A stretch of DNA of 64,000 bases from Caldicellulosiruptor naganoensis (GTDB taxonomy: Bacteria; Bacillota; Thermoanaerobacteria; Caldicellulosiruptorales; Caldicellulosiruptoraceae), in assembly GCF_026914285.1 (NCBI RefSeq), contig NZ_CP113864.1, positions 274,582 to 338,581 on the forward strand. Reading direction: 5' to 3'. Positions within the stretch are counted from its first letter, which is position 1, and every line of letters begins with the position of its first letter. Positions 46,209 through 56,493 of the stretch are shown piece by piece. Under the pieces are notes generated by a model, which ran no database searches, was not told the origin of the DNA, and saw nothing but the letters and a program-made list of their open reading frames with translations. Made by a program: the position numbers and the translations under genes.

Positions 46209-46829
46209 ATGAAAAACAAAATAGAGATAATCAGGAAAAGATATGACAGAGCTGCTAAATACTACGATGCTATTGAAAATATGATGGAGAAAAAGTGGTT
46301 TTCTCAGTGGAGGAAGTTATTATTTAGCCATATAAAAGGCCCTAAGGTTTTAGAAGTAGGTGTCGGCACAGGTAAAAATATGCCTTATTATAGTCAAGAT
46401 TGGGAGATAGTTGCAATAGATTTTAGCCCCAAGATGCTGGAAAAAGCAAAAGAAAGGGCTGCAAAATTAAATTTGCAAGTAGACTTAAGACTTATGGATG
46501 TTCAGAATTTGGAATTTAGTGATAACTCTGTCGATACAGTTGTGACAGCCTGTGTATTTTGTTCAGTACCAGATCCCATTTTGGGATTGAAAGAAGTCCA
46601 CAGAGTCCTAAAAGGCGATGGGCTTTTAGTAATGCTTGAACATGTTCGAAGCAAAAAAGAGCCAATAGGCAAAATAATGGATATATTAAATCCCTTGGTT
46701 GTTGGACTTTATGGAGCTAATATAAATCGAAATACAGTAGAAAATGTTAAAAAAGCCGGGTTTGAGATTAAGGAAAAGAACTTGTTATCTGACATTGTGA
46801 AACTGATTAATGCAAAGCCTATAAAATAA
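46209..46829 (+). CDS. Class I SAM-dependent methyltransferase (UbiE/PmtA-like)
   Basis: A 206-residue soluble methyltransferase. Motif I is KVLEVGVGTGKNM, motif II is IVAIDFSPKMLEKAK, and the post-motif LRLMDVQNLEFSDNSVDTVV and CSVPDPILGLKEVHRVLKGDG match the UbiE/phospholipid-methyltransferase-like group. ATG 46209 follows AAAGGAGA. It is preceded by IS605 debris and followed by a two-way terminator. The substrate (quinone, lipid or small molecule) cannot be set from sequence. Confidence 0.8.
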   Translation: MKNKIEIIRKRYDRAAKYYDAIENMMEKKWFSQWRKLLFSHIKGPKVLEVGVGTGKNMPYYSQDWEIVAIDFSPKMLEKAKERAAKLNLQVDLRLMDVQNLEFSDNSVDTVVTACVFCSVPDPILGLKEVHRVLKGDGLLVMLEHVRSKKEPIGKIMDILNPLVVGLYGANINRNTVENVKKAGFEIKEKNLLSDIVKLINAKPIK

Positions 46830-46858
46830 AGGGATTGGGCTTATCTTCCCAACCCCTT
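46829..46858. terminator. Bidirectional terminator
   Basis: AAGGGATTGGG (46829-46839) pairs with CCCAACCCCTT (46848-46858) with one mismatch. T-rich sequence follows on the + side and the stem starts in the methyltransferase stop codon. It separates two convergent genes. Confidence 0.75.
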
Positions 46859-46868
46859 TTATCTTTTT

Positions 46869-48146
46869 TTATCTTATTTTGTACTTCTTCAGCTTCTTAT
46901 CAAGCTCATCAACAAGCCTTTGCAAAGATTGTGCTGAGTATTTCATCTCGTTTATAGAATTTAACTGGTTTTCAACAGTTGCAGCAACTTCCTGTGATGC
47001 AGCAGCTGTTTCTTGTGAGACTGAGGATATACTCTCAATTGCTCTTATTACAGCATTTCTTGCCTCTTCCATTCTATTTAGAGCTTCTTTTACAATTTGC
47101 GTCTTTTCAACAATTGCATTGATTTCATCAGAGATTTTTGCAAAAGACTGCTGGGACTCAATCACAGCATCTCGTTGACCAAGTGCTGCTGCTTTGATTT
47201 CGTCAATAATCTTGATTGTATTTTCTGTCTCGTTGAGGATAACATCAACTATTGAATTTATCTCATCTGCAGCTTTTTTACTCTGGTCAGCAAGTTTTCT
47301 TACCTCGTCAGCAACAACAGCAAAACCTTTGCCTGCCTCGCCTGCTCTTGCTGCTTCAATTGCAGCGTTCAAGGCTAAGAGGTTTGTTTGCTCAGCAATT
47401 GTATTTATTACCTCAACAAAGTTGGATATGGTCTTAATTCTCTCCGCGAATGTCATGATTGTTTCAATTACCTTTTCAGCGGTTGAAAGAGCAACTTCGC
47501 TCTTTTCACGAAGATCATTCATTTTTTCAATTCCGTCTTTGTTAAGAGTCTCGATTTTATTTGTTTCTTCAATTACGGCATTATAACTTTCTGAAACTGC
47601 ATTGAGCTGTTCAGAGAGATTATTTACTAAAAGAACGCCATACTGCGCTTCTTCTGCCTGCTGTGAAGCACCTTTTGCAATTTCTTCAACTGTCTTTGCA
47701 ATTTCTTCAATTGCTGCAGCTGCCTCTTCAGATGTCTTTGTAACCTTCTTTGATGCCCCAACTATTGCATTTGATAAGTTAAAAAACTCCTCAATCAGAA
47801 GTTTTACGTCAGAAAGTACAACATTTACACTTGATGCAACTCTTTGGATATTCCCAAATTCCTTTGATGAAATGAGTTTGCTATAGTCTCCGTTCTTGAT
47901 AACTTCCAGAGTATTTTCAAGCTTTGTAATCATCTTATTCATTTCATAGCGGATCATAAAAGCTGTTATTGCAAGTGTTAGAATAAACGTGATTGTTGCA
48001 ACTACGATGCTGTAAAGTTTTAGATTGCTTGTTGGCATGAGAATTCCAAGAAGAATGTCAAGAATAATTATAAACGGGAGGGCCACGTATGTAAGACTAG
48101 TAACTCCTTTTTTTACAGATTCCTTTCCATTACTTTTTGGTGGCAT
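46869..48146 (-). CDS. Methyl-accepting chemotaxis protein without a sensor domain
   Basis: ATG 48146 is chosen because AAGGAG lies 8 bases upstream; the GTG at 48155 touches the ribosome site. Two adjacent membrane helices (about residues 20-40 and 47-70) are joined by only a few residues, so there is no periplasmic ligand domain. A HAMP-like linker and a long coiled-coil signalling domain follow, with the conserved hairpin tip ([34 protein letters not shown]). It passes signals to CheA/CheW in the cytoplasm. No other che genes are in the window. Confidence 0.88.
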   Translation of the reverse strand: MPPKSNGKESVKKGVTSLTYVALPFIIILDILLGILMPTSNLKLYSIVVATITFILTLAITAFMIRYEMNKMITKLENTLEVIKNGDYSKLISSKEFGNIQRVASSVNVVLSDVKLLIEEFFNLSNAIVGASKKVTKTSEEAAAAIEEIAKTVEEIAKGASQQAEEAQYGVLLVNNLSEQLNAVSESYNAVIEETNKIETLNKDGIEKMNDLREKSEVALSTAEKVIETIMTFAERIKTISNFVEVINTIAEQTNLLALNAAIEAARAGEAGKGFAVVADEVRKLADQSKKAADEINSIVDVILNETENTIKIIDEIKAAALGQRDAVIESQQSFAKISDEINAIVEKTQIVKEALNRMEEARNAVIRAIESISSVSQETAAASQEVAATVENQLNSINEMKYSAQSLQRLVDELDKKLKKYKIR

Positions 48147-48284
48147 TGACTTCACTCCTTATCCCATAAATTTCTTCCTTATACCATTTATTATAATACA
48201 AGAAGTTAAATTATTGCTAATATTTCTTTTAAAAAAGTTATCTTTGGTGTTTAAATGACATTTAAAGATTAAATACTACTATTA

Positions 48285-49389
48285 GGTTGTTGAATAAAAA
48301 AATATTACCAGCAATGCATAAAACAAACATAAATTATTGATTCCATTCATAAGCGAAAGAAAACTTTTTACCTTCTAACTTTCTAAGAAGTTGCTCAAAC
48401 AGCTTAGTATCCAATCAATATACCTTTTATAATTTCTAAATCCCTTGAGCCTTACATTCTCAAGATTATTTTCACCTTTTAATTTGCTAAGTAGTCTTTC
48501 AATCTTTGTTCTCTGCCTGTATAACTTTTTACCCTCTTCAGTTTCTAAAAATCTTATGTTCTTGCTTTTAAAACTATTGCTAACATTGTTTATATCTTTC
48601 ATGTTTCTTTTGTTTATCCCGGCAACAAATTTAACTTTAAGCTCATTTGCTATATTAAACTATTCTACTACAATCGTATCCCGCATCTGCTAATACAATC
48701 TCACAGCCAAAGAGCCCCATGCCCTATACAAAAGCTCTTCTTGTCGCACGTCTATTAATTTGCCCCTGTTAAAATTCAGAAAAGTGGTATTACTTCTTCT
48801 TTACCTGTACACAAAAGATGTAATTTGTATCCCCTATAAAATCCTATTGTAATATGTATACCTATTTTTGCTTCTGAATCATTTTTGGCACTTCTAAGCG
48901 GCGTAGAGTCTACTATCACTATACTCATATCAGGTTCTATTTCAGCTATTAATACATCTTTTATATCTTGCATGTATTCTTCTTCTATTTTTCTTGATAA
49001 CTTTGCAAAATATGAATAGTCCGGACTTTCTTCTATACCTACTACTTGCTTAAACTCTTTGTTTTGATTTATTCGATATTCTAATTCTCTGAAACTCTTT
49101 ATCCCCTTTTTAACTTTATAAACCAAACAAGCTATTATCTGAAACAGATTAAATTTCCTCGGTCGTCCCCTTCTATTTTGCTTTATCTTCCTCGATAAAA
49201 CTTCAGTAACCTTTTTATTACAAAAAGCAGCTTTGAAAATTTCTCATTTTGTGATTTAATATTCATGTATATCTTTTCCCCCTTGTGTTTTTTTGTGGTT
49301 TTCTCTTAAATTAAAATTATAACACAAGGGGGATTTTTTCTTTTGTTACTATGTTTACTCTATATGGTTATTTCTTTTATTCAACAACC
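48285..49389. mobile_element. DDE insertion sequence with GGTTGTTGAATAAAA ends
   Basis: Perfect 15-bp inverted ends, GGTTGTTGAATAAAA (48285-48299) and TTTTATTCAACAACC (49375-49389), bound a 1105-bp element. It contains one broken transposase gene. The right end lies 37 bases before the response-regulator start. No obvious target duplication. Confidence 0.78.
48375..49266 (-). pseudogene. IS4/IS5-group DDE transposase, frameshifted
   Basis: The gene begins near ATG 49266 (MNIKSQNEKFSK). It changes frame into CNKKVTEVLSRKIKQNRRGRP and continues with SYFAKLSRKIEEEY and VIVDSTPLRSAKNDSEAKIG (first catalytic Asp). It is broken again around 48660-48775, and ends with RTKIERLLSKLKGENNLENV, the Arg/Glu/Lys motif of PF01609 transposases. 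At least two frameshifts or stops make it inactive. The intact terminal repeats mean it could still be moved in trans. Confidence 0.75.
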
Positions 49390-49425
49390 TCGAAATATAA
49401 TATAATAAAATAGGGTGGGTGGAAG

Positions 49426-50091
49426 GTGGCAAATATCTTAGTTGTTGAGGACCAGCAAGATTTAAATCAAATAATTACAAGGTTTTTGAAAAATGAAGGA
49501 TTTGAAGTTATAAACTTATACACTGCAAAAGATGCACTGAGTAAGTTAAATGAGGCTGACTTGATAATTCTTGATATTATGCTACCTGACATGGAAGAGT
49601 ATGAAGTATTGAAAGAAGCCAGCAAAAAAGGTATTCCCACAATAATATTAACCTCCAAATCAGAAGAATTTGATAAGTTAAGAGGCTTTGAACTTGAGGC
49701 AGAGGACTATATCACAAAACCATTTTCTATGCTTGAGCTGATTGCACGCGTGAAGGTTGTTTTGAGGAGAAGCAAAAATTTTGAAGAAAACATAAAACTT
49801 TTAGATGGCAAGGTAGAGATTTTCCCCAAGAGGTTTAAGGTAATAGTGGATGGTGAGGATGTGAACCTCACTCATAAAGAGTTTGAGCTTTTGCTTTTCT
49901 TGGCCAAAAACAAAGATTTGGTAAAGTCAAGAGATGAGATACTTGAAAAGGTTTGGGGTTTTGATTTCATTGGTGAGACTCAAACCGTGGACGTTCATAT
50001 AAAGCAGTTAAGAGAAAAGTTAAAAGACTACAAATTTTTAATAAAGACAGTTTGGGGTGTGGGCTATAAACTTTCGGAGGACAAAGAATGA
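49426..50091 (+). CDS. OmpR-family response regulator
   Basis: Receiver domain with the acidic pair in VVEDQQD, phospho-acceptor Asp in LIILDIMLPDM, Thr in IILTSK and Lys in YITKPF. A winged-helix domain follows (LTHKEFELLLFLAKN, TVDVHIKQLREKL, GVGYKL). 221 residues, full length. The start is GTG 49426 with only a weak ribosome site (GGTGG). The DDE element ends 37 bases upstream, so the native promoter has probably been displaced. The partner kinase follows 21 bases downstream but is broken. Confidence 0.88.
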   Translation: MANILVVEDQQDLNQIITRFLKNEGFEVINLYTAKDALSKLNEADLIILDIMLPDMEEYEVLKEASKKGIPTIILTSKSEEFDKLRGFELEAEDYITKPFSMLELIARVKVVLRRSKNFEENIKLLDGKVEIFPKRFKVIVDGEDVNLTHKEFELLLFLAKNKDLVKSRDEILEKVWGFDFIGETQTVDVHIKQLREKLKDYKFLIKTVWGVGYKLSEDKE

Positions 50092-50112
50092 TTGAAAGGA
50101 TGTTAAAACAAG

Positions 50113-51360
50113 ATGAAACTTTTTACTAAAATAGCTCTAAACTTTATAGGAATAATAGTTTTTCTAATTTTGAGTATATATATTTCCAATATGCTCTATC
50201 TTAAGTACTTTTTGGAGGATATGGTAATAGATGACTTGAAAAAGCTTTCCCAAGATGCGCTTGAAAACAAGTTGGAAGGCGATTTGTCCGCAGTGAAAAT
50301 ACTTGTTTTACAAGGAAATGCGATTGTCCTTGAAAAAGGTGGATTGGATATACCCTATCATATGATTATGCCTGTATTCAATTCAAGCGGAGTTTATGAA
50401 TTTTCTTATCCACACTTTAAAATGGAGTACATTGCATATGTGTTAAAAAAGGGGAGTTTTACTTCTATTGTAATAACTATAAAACCATATTATGGATATG
50501 CTTTGAACATAATATCAAAAAATCTGATTAAAATTAGCGTTGTATTCATTTTAATAGGGCTTTTAGTGTCACTTTTGATTTCACGGCATATATCAAAGCG
50601 TATAATAAAGATTTCAATAGCAACTCAAAAGATTGCCCATGGAGAGGATTTTGAACTGAAAAACAACTCAACAAATGAAGTTGAAGACCTTGCAAGGTCC
50701 ATCAATAGCCTCAAAAATTCGCTGAGACTCCTTGAGAAGGTAAGGCGTGAGTTTGTCGCAAATTTTGTTCACGACTTGAAAACACCTATTGCTGTTATAA
50801 AGGGCTATTGTGAGAGCACAAAATATTTGGATATTGATGACAAAGAAAATATTAAACAAAATATGGATGGAATTGGAAAACAATGTGATTATATGCAAAA
50901 CCTGATTTCCAATATGGTTGAGCTTTCAAAGATTTCAGCGGGATAATTGACCAAAAGATAGAGGAAGTTGATGTGAACTTGGTAATCAAAGAGGCATGCG
51001 AGCAGTTAAAAAAGGTGGCAGATCTTGACAATGTAGAGATTGTTGTAAAGAGTTTGAATTCCCTAAGATAAAAACAGATTTAAATTCGTTCAGAAGAATA
51101 ATAAATAACCTTTTGCAAATGCCATTGAAAATACAGTTGATAAAAAAGTGTATATTGAAGCAAATAATGAGTACATTGATATCTATAATAAAGCAGACTT
51201 GAAAGAAGAAGAGCTCATTTTTTTGTTTGAAAGATATAAGTCAAGCAAGAGAGGCTTTGGACTTGGGCTCTCTATTGTAAAAGAGCTTTGTAAGATTTTA
51301 AACATTAAACTTGAGACCTTTGTAGACAATGGATTTGTCCATTTCAGGGTGAAGGTATAG
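50113..51360 (+). pseudogene. Membrane sensor histidine kinase, frameshifted
   Basis: Codons 1-277 encode two membrane helices (about residues 8-28 and 140-160), a HAMP linker and the HisKA domain with the phospho-acceptor His in FVHDLKTPIAVIKGY. Three single-base losses follow: near 50943 (after SKISAG), near 51050 (after EIVVK) and near 51122 (after NNLLQ). The ATPase part is readable across frames (INNLLQNAIENTVDKK, then FGLGLSIVKELC). The ATP-binding part cannot be made as written, so the two-component pair should not signal unless these are sequence errors. Confidence 0.78.
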
Positions 51361-51394
51361 GTAAAAATAGATTGAGTATTTATTTAAAAAAATA

Positions 51395-51430
51395 AAAGGG
51401 CGGTGGCAGCTTTTATAGTTCCGCCCCTTT
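51395..51430. terminator. Bidirectional terminator between the kinase and efflux genes
   Basis: AAAGGGCGG (51395-51403) pairs with CCGCCCCTTT (51421-51430) with one bulged base. It lies between convergent genes. Confidence 0.65.
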
Positions 51431-51445
51431 GATGTTACACTTCTT

Positions 51446-52654
51446 TTATTCATACCTGAGAGCCACAATTGGATCCAGCTTTGCAGCCCTTCTTGCCGGA
51501 TAGATTCCAAAAAAGATTCCAACTGCTGATGAGAATATAAATGCAATGAGAATACTTTGGAGTGATACAACTGGTGTTATTTGGATAAATGGTCCTACTA
51601 AGTTTGCAAAAAGATACCCTGAAAATGTTCCAATTGCGCCACCAATTAGAGAGATTAAAAGTGCTTCTATCAAGAACTGAATCAAAATATCTCTTTGTGT
51701 TGCGCCGATTGCCTTTCTGATGCCAATCTCACGTGTCCTTTCTGTCACAGACACAAGCATAATGTTCATAACACCAATGCCGCCGACCAGAAGCGATATT
51801 GCAGCAATTGCGCTCATGATTGTTGTAAATATCCCTAAGATTCTATTAAACTGTTCCATAAAAGCAACAAACTTTTCAGTTTTATACTTGTCCTTGTTGT
51901 GATGTCTTGCCTCTAAGATTCTTATTGCTTGGCTTGATGCTTCATCTAGCTGGTCAGAATTATAAGTCATGACATAAATTTGGGAGATAATCACATCATC
52001 AAAAATCTTCTGGGCATATGTTATTGGCATAGCAGCAATTACAGGGAACTGGTCGGATGCACTGCCTGCTAAAATCTTAAAATTTCCACTGTCAATAACA
52101 CCGATTATCTTTGCAGTATCAAAAGAAGAAAAACTGCCAACCTTTATAGTTTTTCCAACACAGTCTTCATACCCGAAAAGCTCTTTTGCAGAGTCTTTGT
52201 CAATTAAAACCACATTTCGACCTTGCAATATGTCCTTTTCATTAAAGAACCTTCCGTACACTACTTTTAAATTTGACACATTTCCATAATCAAAATCGGT
52301 TGCAATAAAGAATGCCCTCTTTGTCTTGTTTTCAGTTTTGACAAGTCCAAATTTTTGTGCAACGGGTGCAGCGTATTTGACAGCAGGGATTCTTTTTCTT
52401 ATCATCTCAACATCTTTGATGGTAAATCTATCACTTTCTGTTATTTGTACATCAGTCCTTGTTCTGATTGAGAAAATGTTCACACCAATTTTCTCAAACT
52501 CGCCCACAATGGCCTTTTGTCCACCTTCGCCAAGAGACATAATTGTTATAACTGAGGCAATACCAATAATAATTCCAAGCATTGTCAAAAAAGTCCTGAG
52601 TTTGTTTGACAATATACTCTTTATTGCAACTTTAATTAGCTCTGATATATACAT
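51446..52654 (-). CDS. MacB-type ABC transporter permease
   Basis: A 402-residue FtsX/MacB-type permease: an N-terminal helix (FLTMLGIIIGIASVITIMS), a large extracytoplasmic domain of about 220 residues, and three C-terminal helices with TERTREIGIRKAIGA between the first two. It works with the ATPase encoded immediately upstream and the membrane-fusion protein before it to expel peptides, antibiotics or envelope compounds. The spacing of 28 bases and same strand support one operon. Confidence 0.87.
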   Translation of the reverse strand: MYISELIKVAIKSILSNKLRTFLTMLGIIIGIASVITIMSLGEGGQKAIVGEFEKIGVNIFSIRTRTDVQITESDRFTIKDVEMIRKRIPAVKYAAPVAQKFGLVKTENKTKRAFFIATDFDYGNVSNLKVVYGRFFNEKDILQGRNVVLIDKDSAKELFGYEDCVGKTIKVGSFSSFDTAKIIGVIDSGNFKILAGSASDQFPVIAAMPITYAQKIFDDVIISQIYVMTYNSDQLDEASSQAIRILEARHHNKDKYKTEKFVAFMEQFNRILGIFTTIMSAIAAISLLVGGIGVMNIMLVSVTERTREIGIRKAIGATQRDILIQFLIEALLISLIGGAIGTFSGYLFANLVGPFIQITPVVSLQSILIAFIFSSAVGIFFGIYPARRAAKLDPIVALRYE

Positions 52655-52682
52655 CTTCCTTCATCACCTTTTGAGTAATTTT

Positions 52683-53375
52683 TTAATATGTAATTCTGTT
52701 TTTAACAAAGCTATCTTCAATTATCATTCCATCTCTGATTCTGATAATCCTCTTTGCGTGGTTTGCAATGTCTTGTTCATGTGTGACCATTATAATTGTT
52801 GTACCAAGCTGATTTAGTTCATAGAATATCTTCATAATCTCAATGCTTGAGTTCGTGTCTAAATTTCCTGTTGGCTCATCAGCAAGCAAAAAAGCTGGAT
52901 TCATCACAATTGCCCGTGCAATTGCAACCCTTTGCTGCTGCCCCCCAGAAAGCTCATTTGGCCTGTGATAAAGTCTATCACTTAAGCCTACCCTCTCTAA
53001 TGCTTTGATTGCTCTTTGACGCCTTTCTTTTGGAAGGATTTTTGCATACAGCATAGGAAGTTCTACATTCTCAAGTGCATTTAACTTGCTCAAGAGGTTA
53101 AACGATTGAAAAACAAAGCCTATTTGCTTGTTTCTAATTCTTGCAAGTTCTACATCTGACAAACTTGAAACTTCTATATCATTGAGTTTGTATGTACCAG
53201 AAGTGGGTCTGTCTAAAAGCCCAATGATGTTCATAAGTGTTGACTTTCCAGACCCGGATGGTCCTACAATTGCAACATATTCGCCTTTTTCTACTTTTAA
53301 GGATATTCCTTTTAAGACCTCGAGTTCTACCTTACCGAGGTTGTAGACTTTTCTGATGTCTTTTAGCTCAATCAT
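52683..53375 (-). CDS. MacB/LolD-type ABC transporter ATPase
   Basis: 230 residues with Walker A ([13 protein letters not shown]), Q-loop (FVFQSFNLL), signature ([14 protein letters not shown]), Walker B ([10 protein letters not shown]) and the H-loop (IIMVTHEQ). It energises the adjacent permease. One base separates its start from the fusion-protein stop, indicating translational coupling. Confidence 0.92.
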   Translation of the reverse strand: MIELKDIRKVYNLGKVELEVLKGISLKVEKGEYVAIVGPSGSGKSTLMNIIGLLDRPTSGTYKLNDIEVSSLSDVELARIRNKQIGFVFQSFNLLSKLNALENVELPMLYAKILPKERRQRAIKALERVGLSDRLYHRPNELSGGQQQRVAIARAIVMNPAFLLADEPTGNLDTNSSIEIMKIFYELNQLGTTIIMVTHEQDIANHAKRIIRIRDGMIIEDSFVKNRITY

Positions 53376-53376
53376 C

Positions 53377-54669
53377 TCATTCGCTCCCTTTTACCTTGAC
53401 TTTTGTACCATCTTGTATTGAGCTGTTTGGATTTAAGATTACTTCCTCTCCAACACTTACACCATCTAAAACTTCAGTTTCTAAATCCGAAGAAAGTCCA
53501 AGCCTCACCTCTCTTTGTTTGGCTACTCCGTTTTCAACAACATAGACGTAATTTTTGCCGTTTTTGTCTGTGACAATTGCCTCTGATGGTACTTTTACAA
53601 CATTCTTCTTTTCGCCAATCTTTATATCCACATCTACATTAAAGCCAGATTTGATTGTTCGGTCGTTGTTCAAGATGTCAACATATGCTTTTACAACATT
53701 TTCAGAACCTGTTTGTGTCAAAACTTTAGTTGCAGCTGGTGCAACCTGTCTGACAACTCCATCAAATGTCTTGTCGCCAAAGTGTATATAAGCTTTTTGA
53801 CCTTCTTTTAGATTTATAGCATCATACTGGTTGACATTCAAAACTACCTGAAGATTATCCGGGTCTTCAATAGTAATTGCAGGAAACTGAGTAGAAGCAT
53901 AATAATTTTCTTCTCTTACATTTATAGTAGTCACGATTCCGTCAATTTCTGCTGTTATATACCTTTGCTGTTTATCCATTGATTGCTTGATACTTTTTAG
54001 ATTGAGCTTTGCAATCTCAACCTGTTTTTGCTGAAGCTTTATCTGGTCGTCAATGTTACTAAGACTTGAAGAGGATTGAAGTTGGCCAGTAGAGGATGCT
54101 GGTATGCTAAGTTGTGAAGAAGACTGCTGGGCATTTAAAGATAGAGGCAAATTTGTCCCACCAAAGGAAGATTTTAATTGCTGTGATAATTGATTTTGAC
54201 TAATTGAAGAATTTGTTACGGTACTTGGAAGTACCTGAGAAAATCCAGAAATTCCTTGACTATTTAAACTATTTGTACTCTGGCTTGAAGTTTTTTCTTT
54301 TAATTTCTTTAATGATTCAAGTTGCAGCTTTGCCATCTCAAGCTGTTTTTGAGCAATTTTATACTGCAAAGTCAAATCCTGAGTTTCAAGCTCTAAAAGT
54401 TTGTCACCCTTTTTTACCCTATCTCCAAGCTCAACATACACCTTTATAACCTTTGTTGGGGAGAAGATGTAGTAATCCTGCTTTGACTTTGACTCAACAT
54501 CGCCGTTTGTTGAGAAAAGTGATACAATATCACCTTTTTCTACTTTTGCAGTTTTGACTTCAACAACAGATAAAGCTTGTTTGTTTCTTACAGAAATTGC
54601 ATACACAACTGACACCAGAATAGCTAAGACTAAAACTGTAACAATTATTCTTTTTAAAGTTCTTTTCAT
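53377..54669 (-). CDS. Membrane-fusion (HlyD/MacA-like) efflux protein
   Basis: A 430-residue periplasmic-adaptor-type protein of a Gram-positive MacAB-like system (YknX-like). It has an N-terminal anchor (RIIVTVLVLAILVSVVYAI), a lipoyl half-motif (VYVELGDRVKKGDKLLELE), a long coiled coil broken by a Ser/Gln/Asn-rich low-complexity insert (about residues 115-205), the second half (AEIDGIVTTINVREENYY), and beta-barrel/membrane-proximal domains. The insert is unusual for the family. Confidence 0.87.
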   Translation of the reverse strand: MKRTLKRIIVTVLVLAILVSVVYAISVRNKQALSVVEVKTAKVEKGDIVSLFSTNGDVESKSKQDYYIFSPTKVIKVYVELGDRVKKGDKLLELETQDLTLQYKIAQKQLEMAKLQLESLKKLKEKTSSQSTNSLNSQGISGFSQVLPSTVTNSSISQNQLSQQLKSSFGGTNLPLSLNAQQSSSQLSIPASSTGQLQSSSSLSNIDDQIKLQQKQVEIAKLNLKSIKQSMDKQQRYITAEIDGIVTTINVREENYYASTQFPAITIEDPDNLQVVLNVNQYDAINLKEGQKAYIHFGDKTFDGVVRQVAPAATKVLTQTGSENVVKAYVDILNNDRTIKSGFNVDVDIKIGEKKNVVKVPSEAIVTDKNGKNYVYVVENGVAKQREVRLGLSSDLETEVLDGVSVGEEVILNPNSSIQDGTKVKVKGSE

Positions 54670-54698
54670 TAATAATTCACCATCCTTTTTAAATGTTT

Positions 54699-55136
54699 CT
54701 AAAGTGCTTCATTAATTTTTTGGACAATCTTCTTGAGAAGATCTATTTCTTCAGGAGATAAATTTTTTAATATGGGCTCTAAAACCCTGCTTCTAAATTC
54801 GATTATCTTCTCAACAAGATTCTTACCATTTTCTGTAAGGAAAACCTGCACCTTTCTTCTATCTTGGAGATCTATTTCTCTTTTGACAAGTTCTTTTTCA
54901 ACAAGCTTGTCCACAATCCCTGTCAAGGTTGAAGGTGAGATACCAAGCTCTGATGCAATATCCTTCATAGTCATAGGTTGTGAGTTTTCACTTAAAACCA
55001 TTATTACCTGCTGTTCACCAAACGTCAGGCTTTCATGATAATCAAAAAGCTCTTCATTCTTGAGCCTGTTATTTAACTTTCTTCTGATTGTCCCAAGTAT
55101 CTCAAAAATCAATTTTTCTTCACATTCATTTTCCAT
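54699..55136 (-). CDS. MarR-family transcriptional repressor
   Basis: A 145-residue winged-helix dimer with MTMKDIASELGISPSTLTGIV as the recognition region and KREIDLQDRRKVQVFLTENG as the wing. It is the first gene of the efflux operon and probably its repressor. An inverted repeat overlapping the promoter at 55171-55186 is the likely binding site. It ends 29 bases before the fusion-protein gene. Confidence 0.88.
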   Translation of the reverse strand: MENECEEKLIFEILGTIRRKLNNRLKNEELFDYHESLTFGEQQVIMVLSENSQPMTMKDIASELGISPSTLTGIVDKLVEKELVKREIDLQDRRKVQVFLTENGKNLVEKIIEFRSRVLEPILKNLSPEEIDLLKKIVQKINEAL

Positions 55137-55170
55137 TTAATTTGCCCTCCCAAAATTTTAGGTTATAAAT

Positions 55171-55213
55171 ATTTCGTACACAAAATATTATACTTTCGAA
55201 ATAAATTTGTCAA
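55171..55213 (-). promoter_or_regulatory. Efflux-operon promoter with MarR-type operator
   Basis: On the minus strand TTGACA (55213-55208), 15 bases, TATAAT (55192-55187), directly followed by the imperfect 16-bp palindrome ATTTTGTGTACGAAAT (55186-55171; 12 of 16 positions symmetric). A further CGAAAT/ATTTCG pair spans 55171-55202. Confidence 0.6.
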
Positions 55214-55355
55214 TAGCTTACTAATTAAAAAAGCTTTTTAGTATGTAAACGTAAAGAATTTTGATTGTGATATAATTTGAGTTAAACATTTAGCAAAAAT
55301 TTTAAAGTAATTGTTTATAAAGGTAAAGTTTCGGTAGAAAGGGGAGATTAAAATA

Positions 55356-56462
55356 ATGACAAAGACTAAGGTAGCGATAATAGGTTGTGGGAATATTGCG
55401 TCTGTGTATCTTAAAAACCTAAAAAGGTTTGGAATATTTGACATTATTGCATGCTCGGATGTAGATTTAGAGAAGGCAAAGGTTATTGCTTCTGAGTTTT
55501 CAGTCGAAAAAGTTGTTGAACCTAACAATGTGTATGATTTAGATGTAGATATAATTGTCAACCTCACGCCACCCCAACATCACTACAACATCAACAAAAA
55601 GGTACTTGAAAGTGGTAAACATCTTTACAGCGAAAAACCTCTTTGCTCTAAAGTAGATGAAGCGAAAGAAATTTTGGAGTTAGCAGAAAAGAAAGGCTTA
55701 ATGGTTGGATGTGCACCTGATACATTTCTTGGGGCAAATATCCAGACAGCAAAAAAGCTTATCCAGGATGGGTGGATAGGAAAGCCATTTGCAGCAAACT
55801 GCTTTATAATGTATGGCGGGCCAGAAAAATGGCATCCAAATCCGCACTTTATATTCAAAAAGTACTTAGGACCTTTGTTTGACGTGGGGCCATACTGCCT
55901 AACAGCGCTTGTGACCTTACTTGGTTCTGTCAAAAAAGTATCTGCAATGGGCAAGATTACTTACAAAGAAAGACTTATAACATCTGAGCCACACAAGGGC
56001 GAAAAGATTATAGTTGAAATGCCAACGTATGTGACAGCAAAAATTTTGTTTGAAAATGACATAATCGGAAGTGTAACTGTCTCATACGATGTGCCGGCAA
56101 CAAACCTTCGTGGAATTGAAATATATGGAGAAGAAGGTACCTTGTTTGTCCCAGACCCTAACTTCTTTGACTTTGGCAGGGTGCTTTTAAGAAGACATGA
56201 TGAGCAGGAGTTTAAAGAAATGCCTGTCATAAACCCATTCAATTACGACAATTTAAGAGGTTTAGGAATACTTGACATGGCGCTTGCAATCAAGATGGGG
56301 ACGCCACTTAGGGCATCCGGGAGCTTAGCCTTTCATGTTTTAGAAACTCTTCATGCTATATATACTTCTGTGCAGGAAGAGAAGTTTGTAGATGTAGAAA
56401 GTAAAGCACCTGATGTGCCTCTTTTGGATATGAAGCTTTTGAGAGAGGTTTTATGTATATAG
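55356..56462 (+). CDS. Gfo/Idh/MocA-family oxidoreductase
   Basis: A 368-residue NAD(P)-dependent sugar or cyclitol dehydrogenase-like protein. The nucleotide-binding start KVAIIGCGNIASVYLKNL, the EKP motif in YSEKPLC and the catalytic-region His in DVGPYCLTALVTLLG fit the family. ATG 55356 follows GGGGAG. It stands alone between the efflux promoter and spmA and has its own terminator. The substrate is not determinable; a role in carbohydrate metabolism fits this genome. Confidence 0.85.
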   Translation: MTKTKVAIIGCGNIASVYLKNLKRFGIFDIIACSDVDLEKAKVIASEFSVEKVVEPNNVYDLDVDIIVNLTPPQHHYNINKKVLESGKHLYSEKPLCSKVDEAKEILELAEKKGLMVGCAPDTFLGANIQTAKKLIQDGWIGKPFAANCFIMYGGPEKWHPNPHFIFKKYLGPLFDVGPYCLTALVTLLGSVKKVSAMGKITYKERLITSEPHKGEKIIVEMPTYVTAKILFENDIIGSVTVSYDVPATNLRGIEIYGEEGTLFVPDPNFFDFGRVLLRRHDEQEFKEMPVINPFNYDNLRGLGILDMALAIKMGTPLRASGSLAFHVLETLHAIYTSVQEEKFVDVESKAPDVPLLDMKLLREVLCI

Positions 56463-56493
56463 AGGGATAGTGATAGCGGGTAATATCAATTAA

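Noticed and set aside
47194-47586. Plus-strand ORFs inside the chemotaxis receptor gene
   Set aside because: Antisense of the Ala/Glu-rich coiled coil; Ser/Ala-rich shadows with no start signal.
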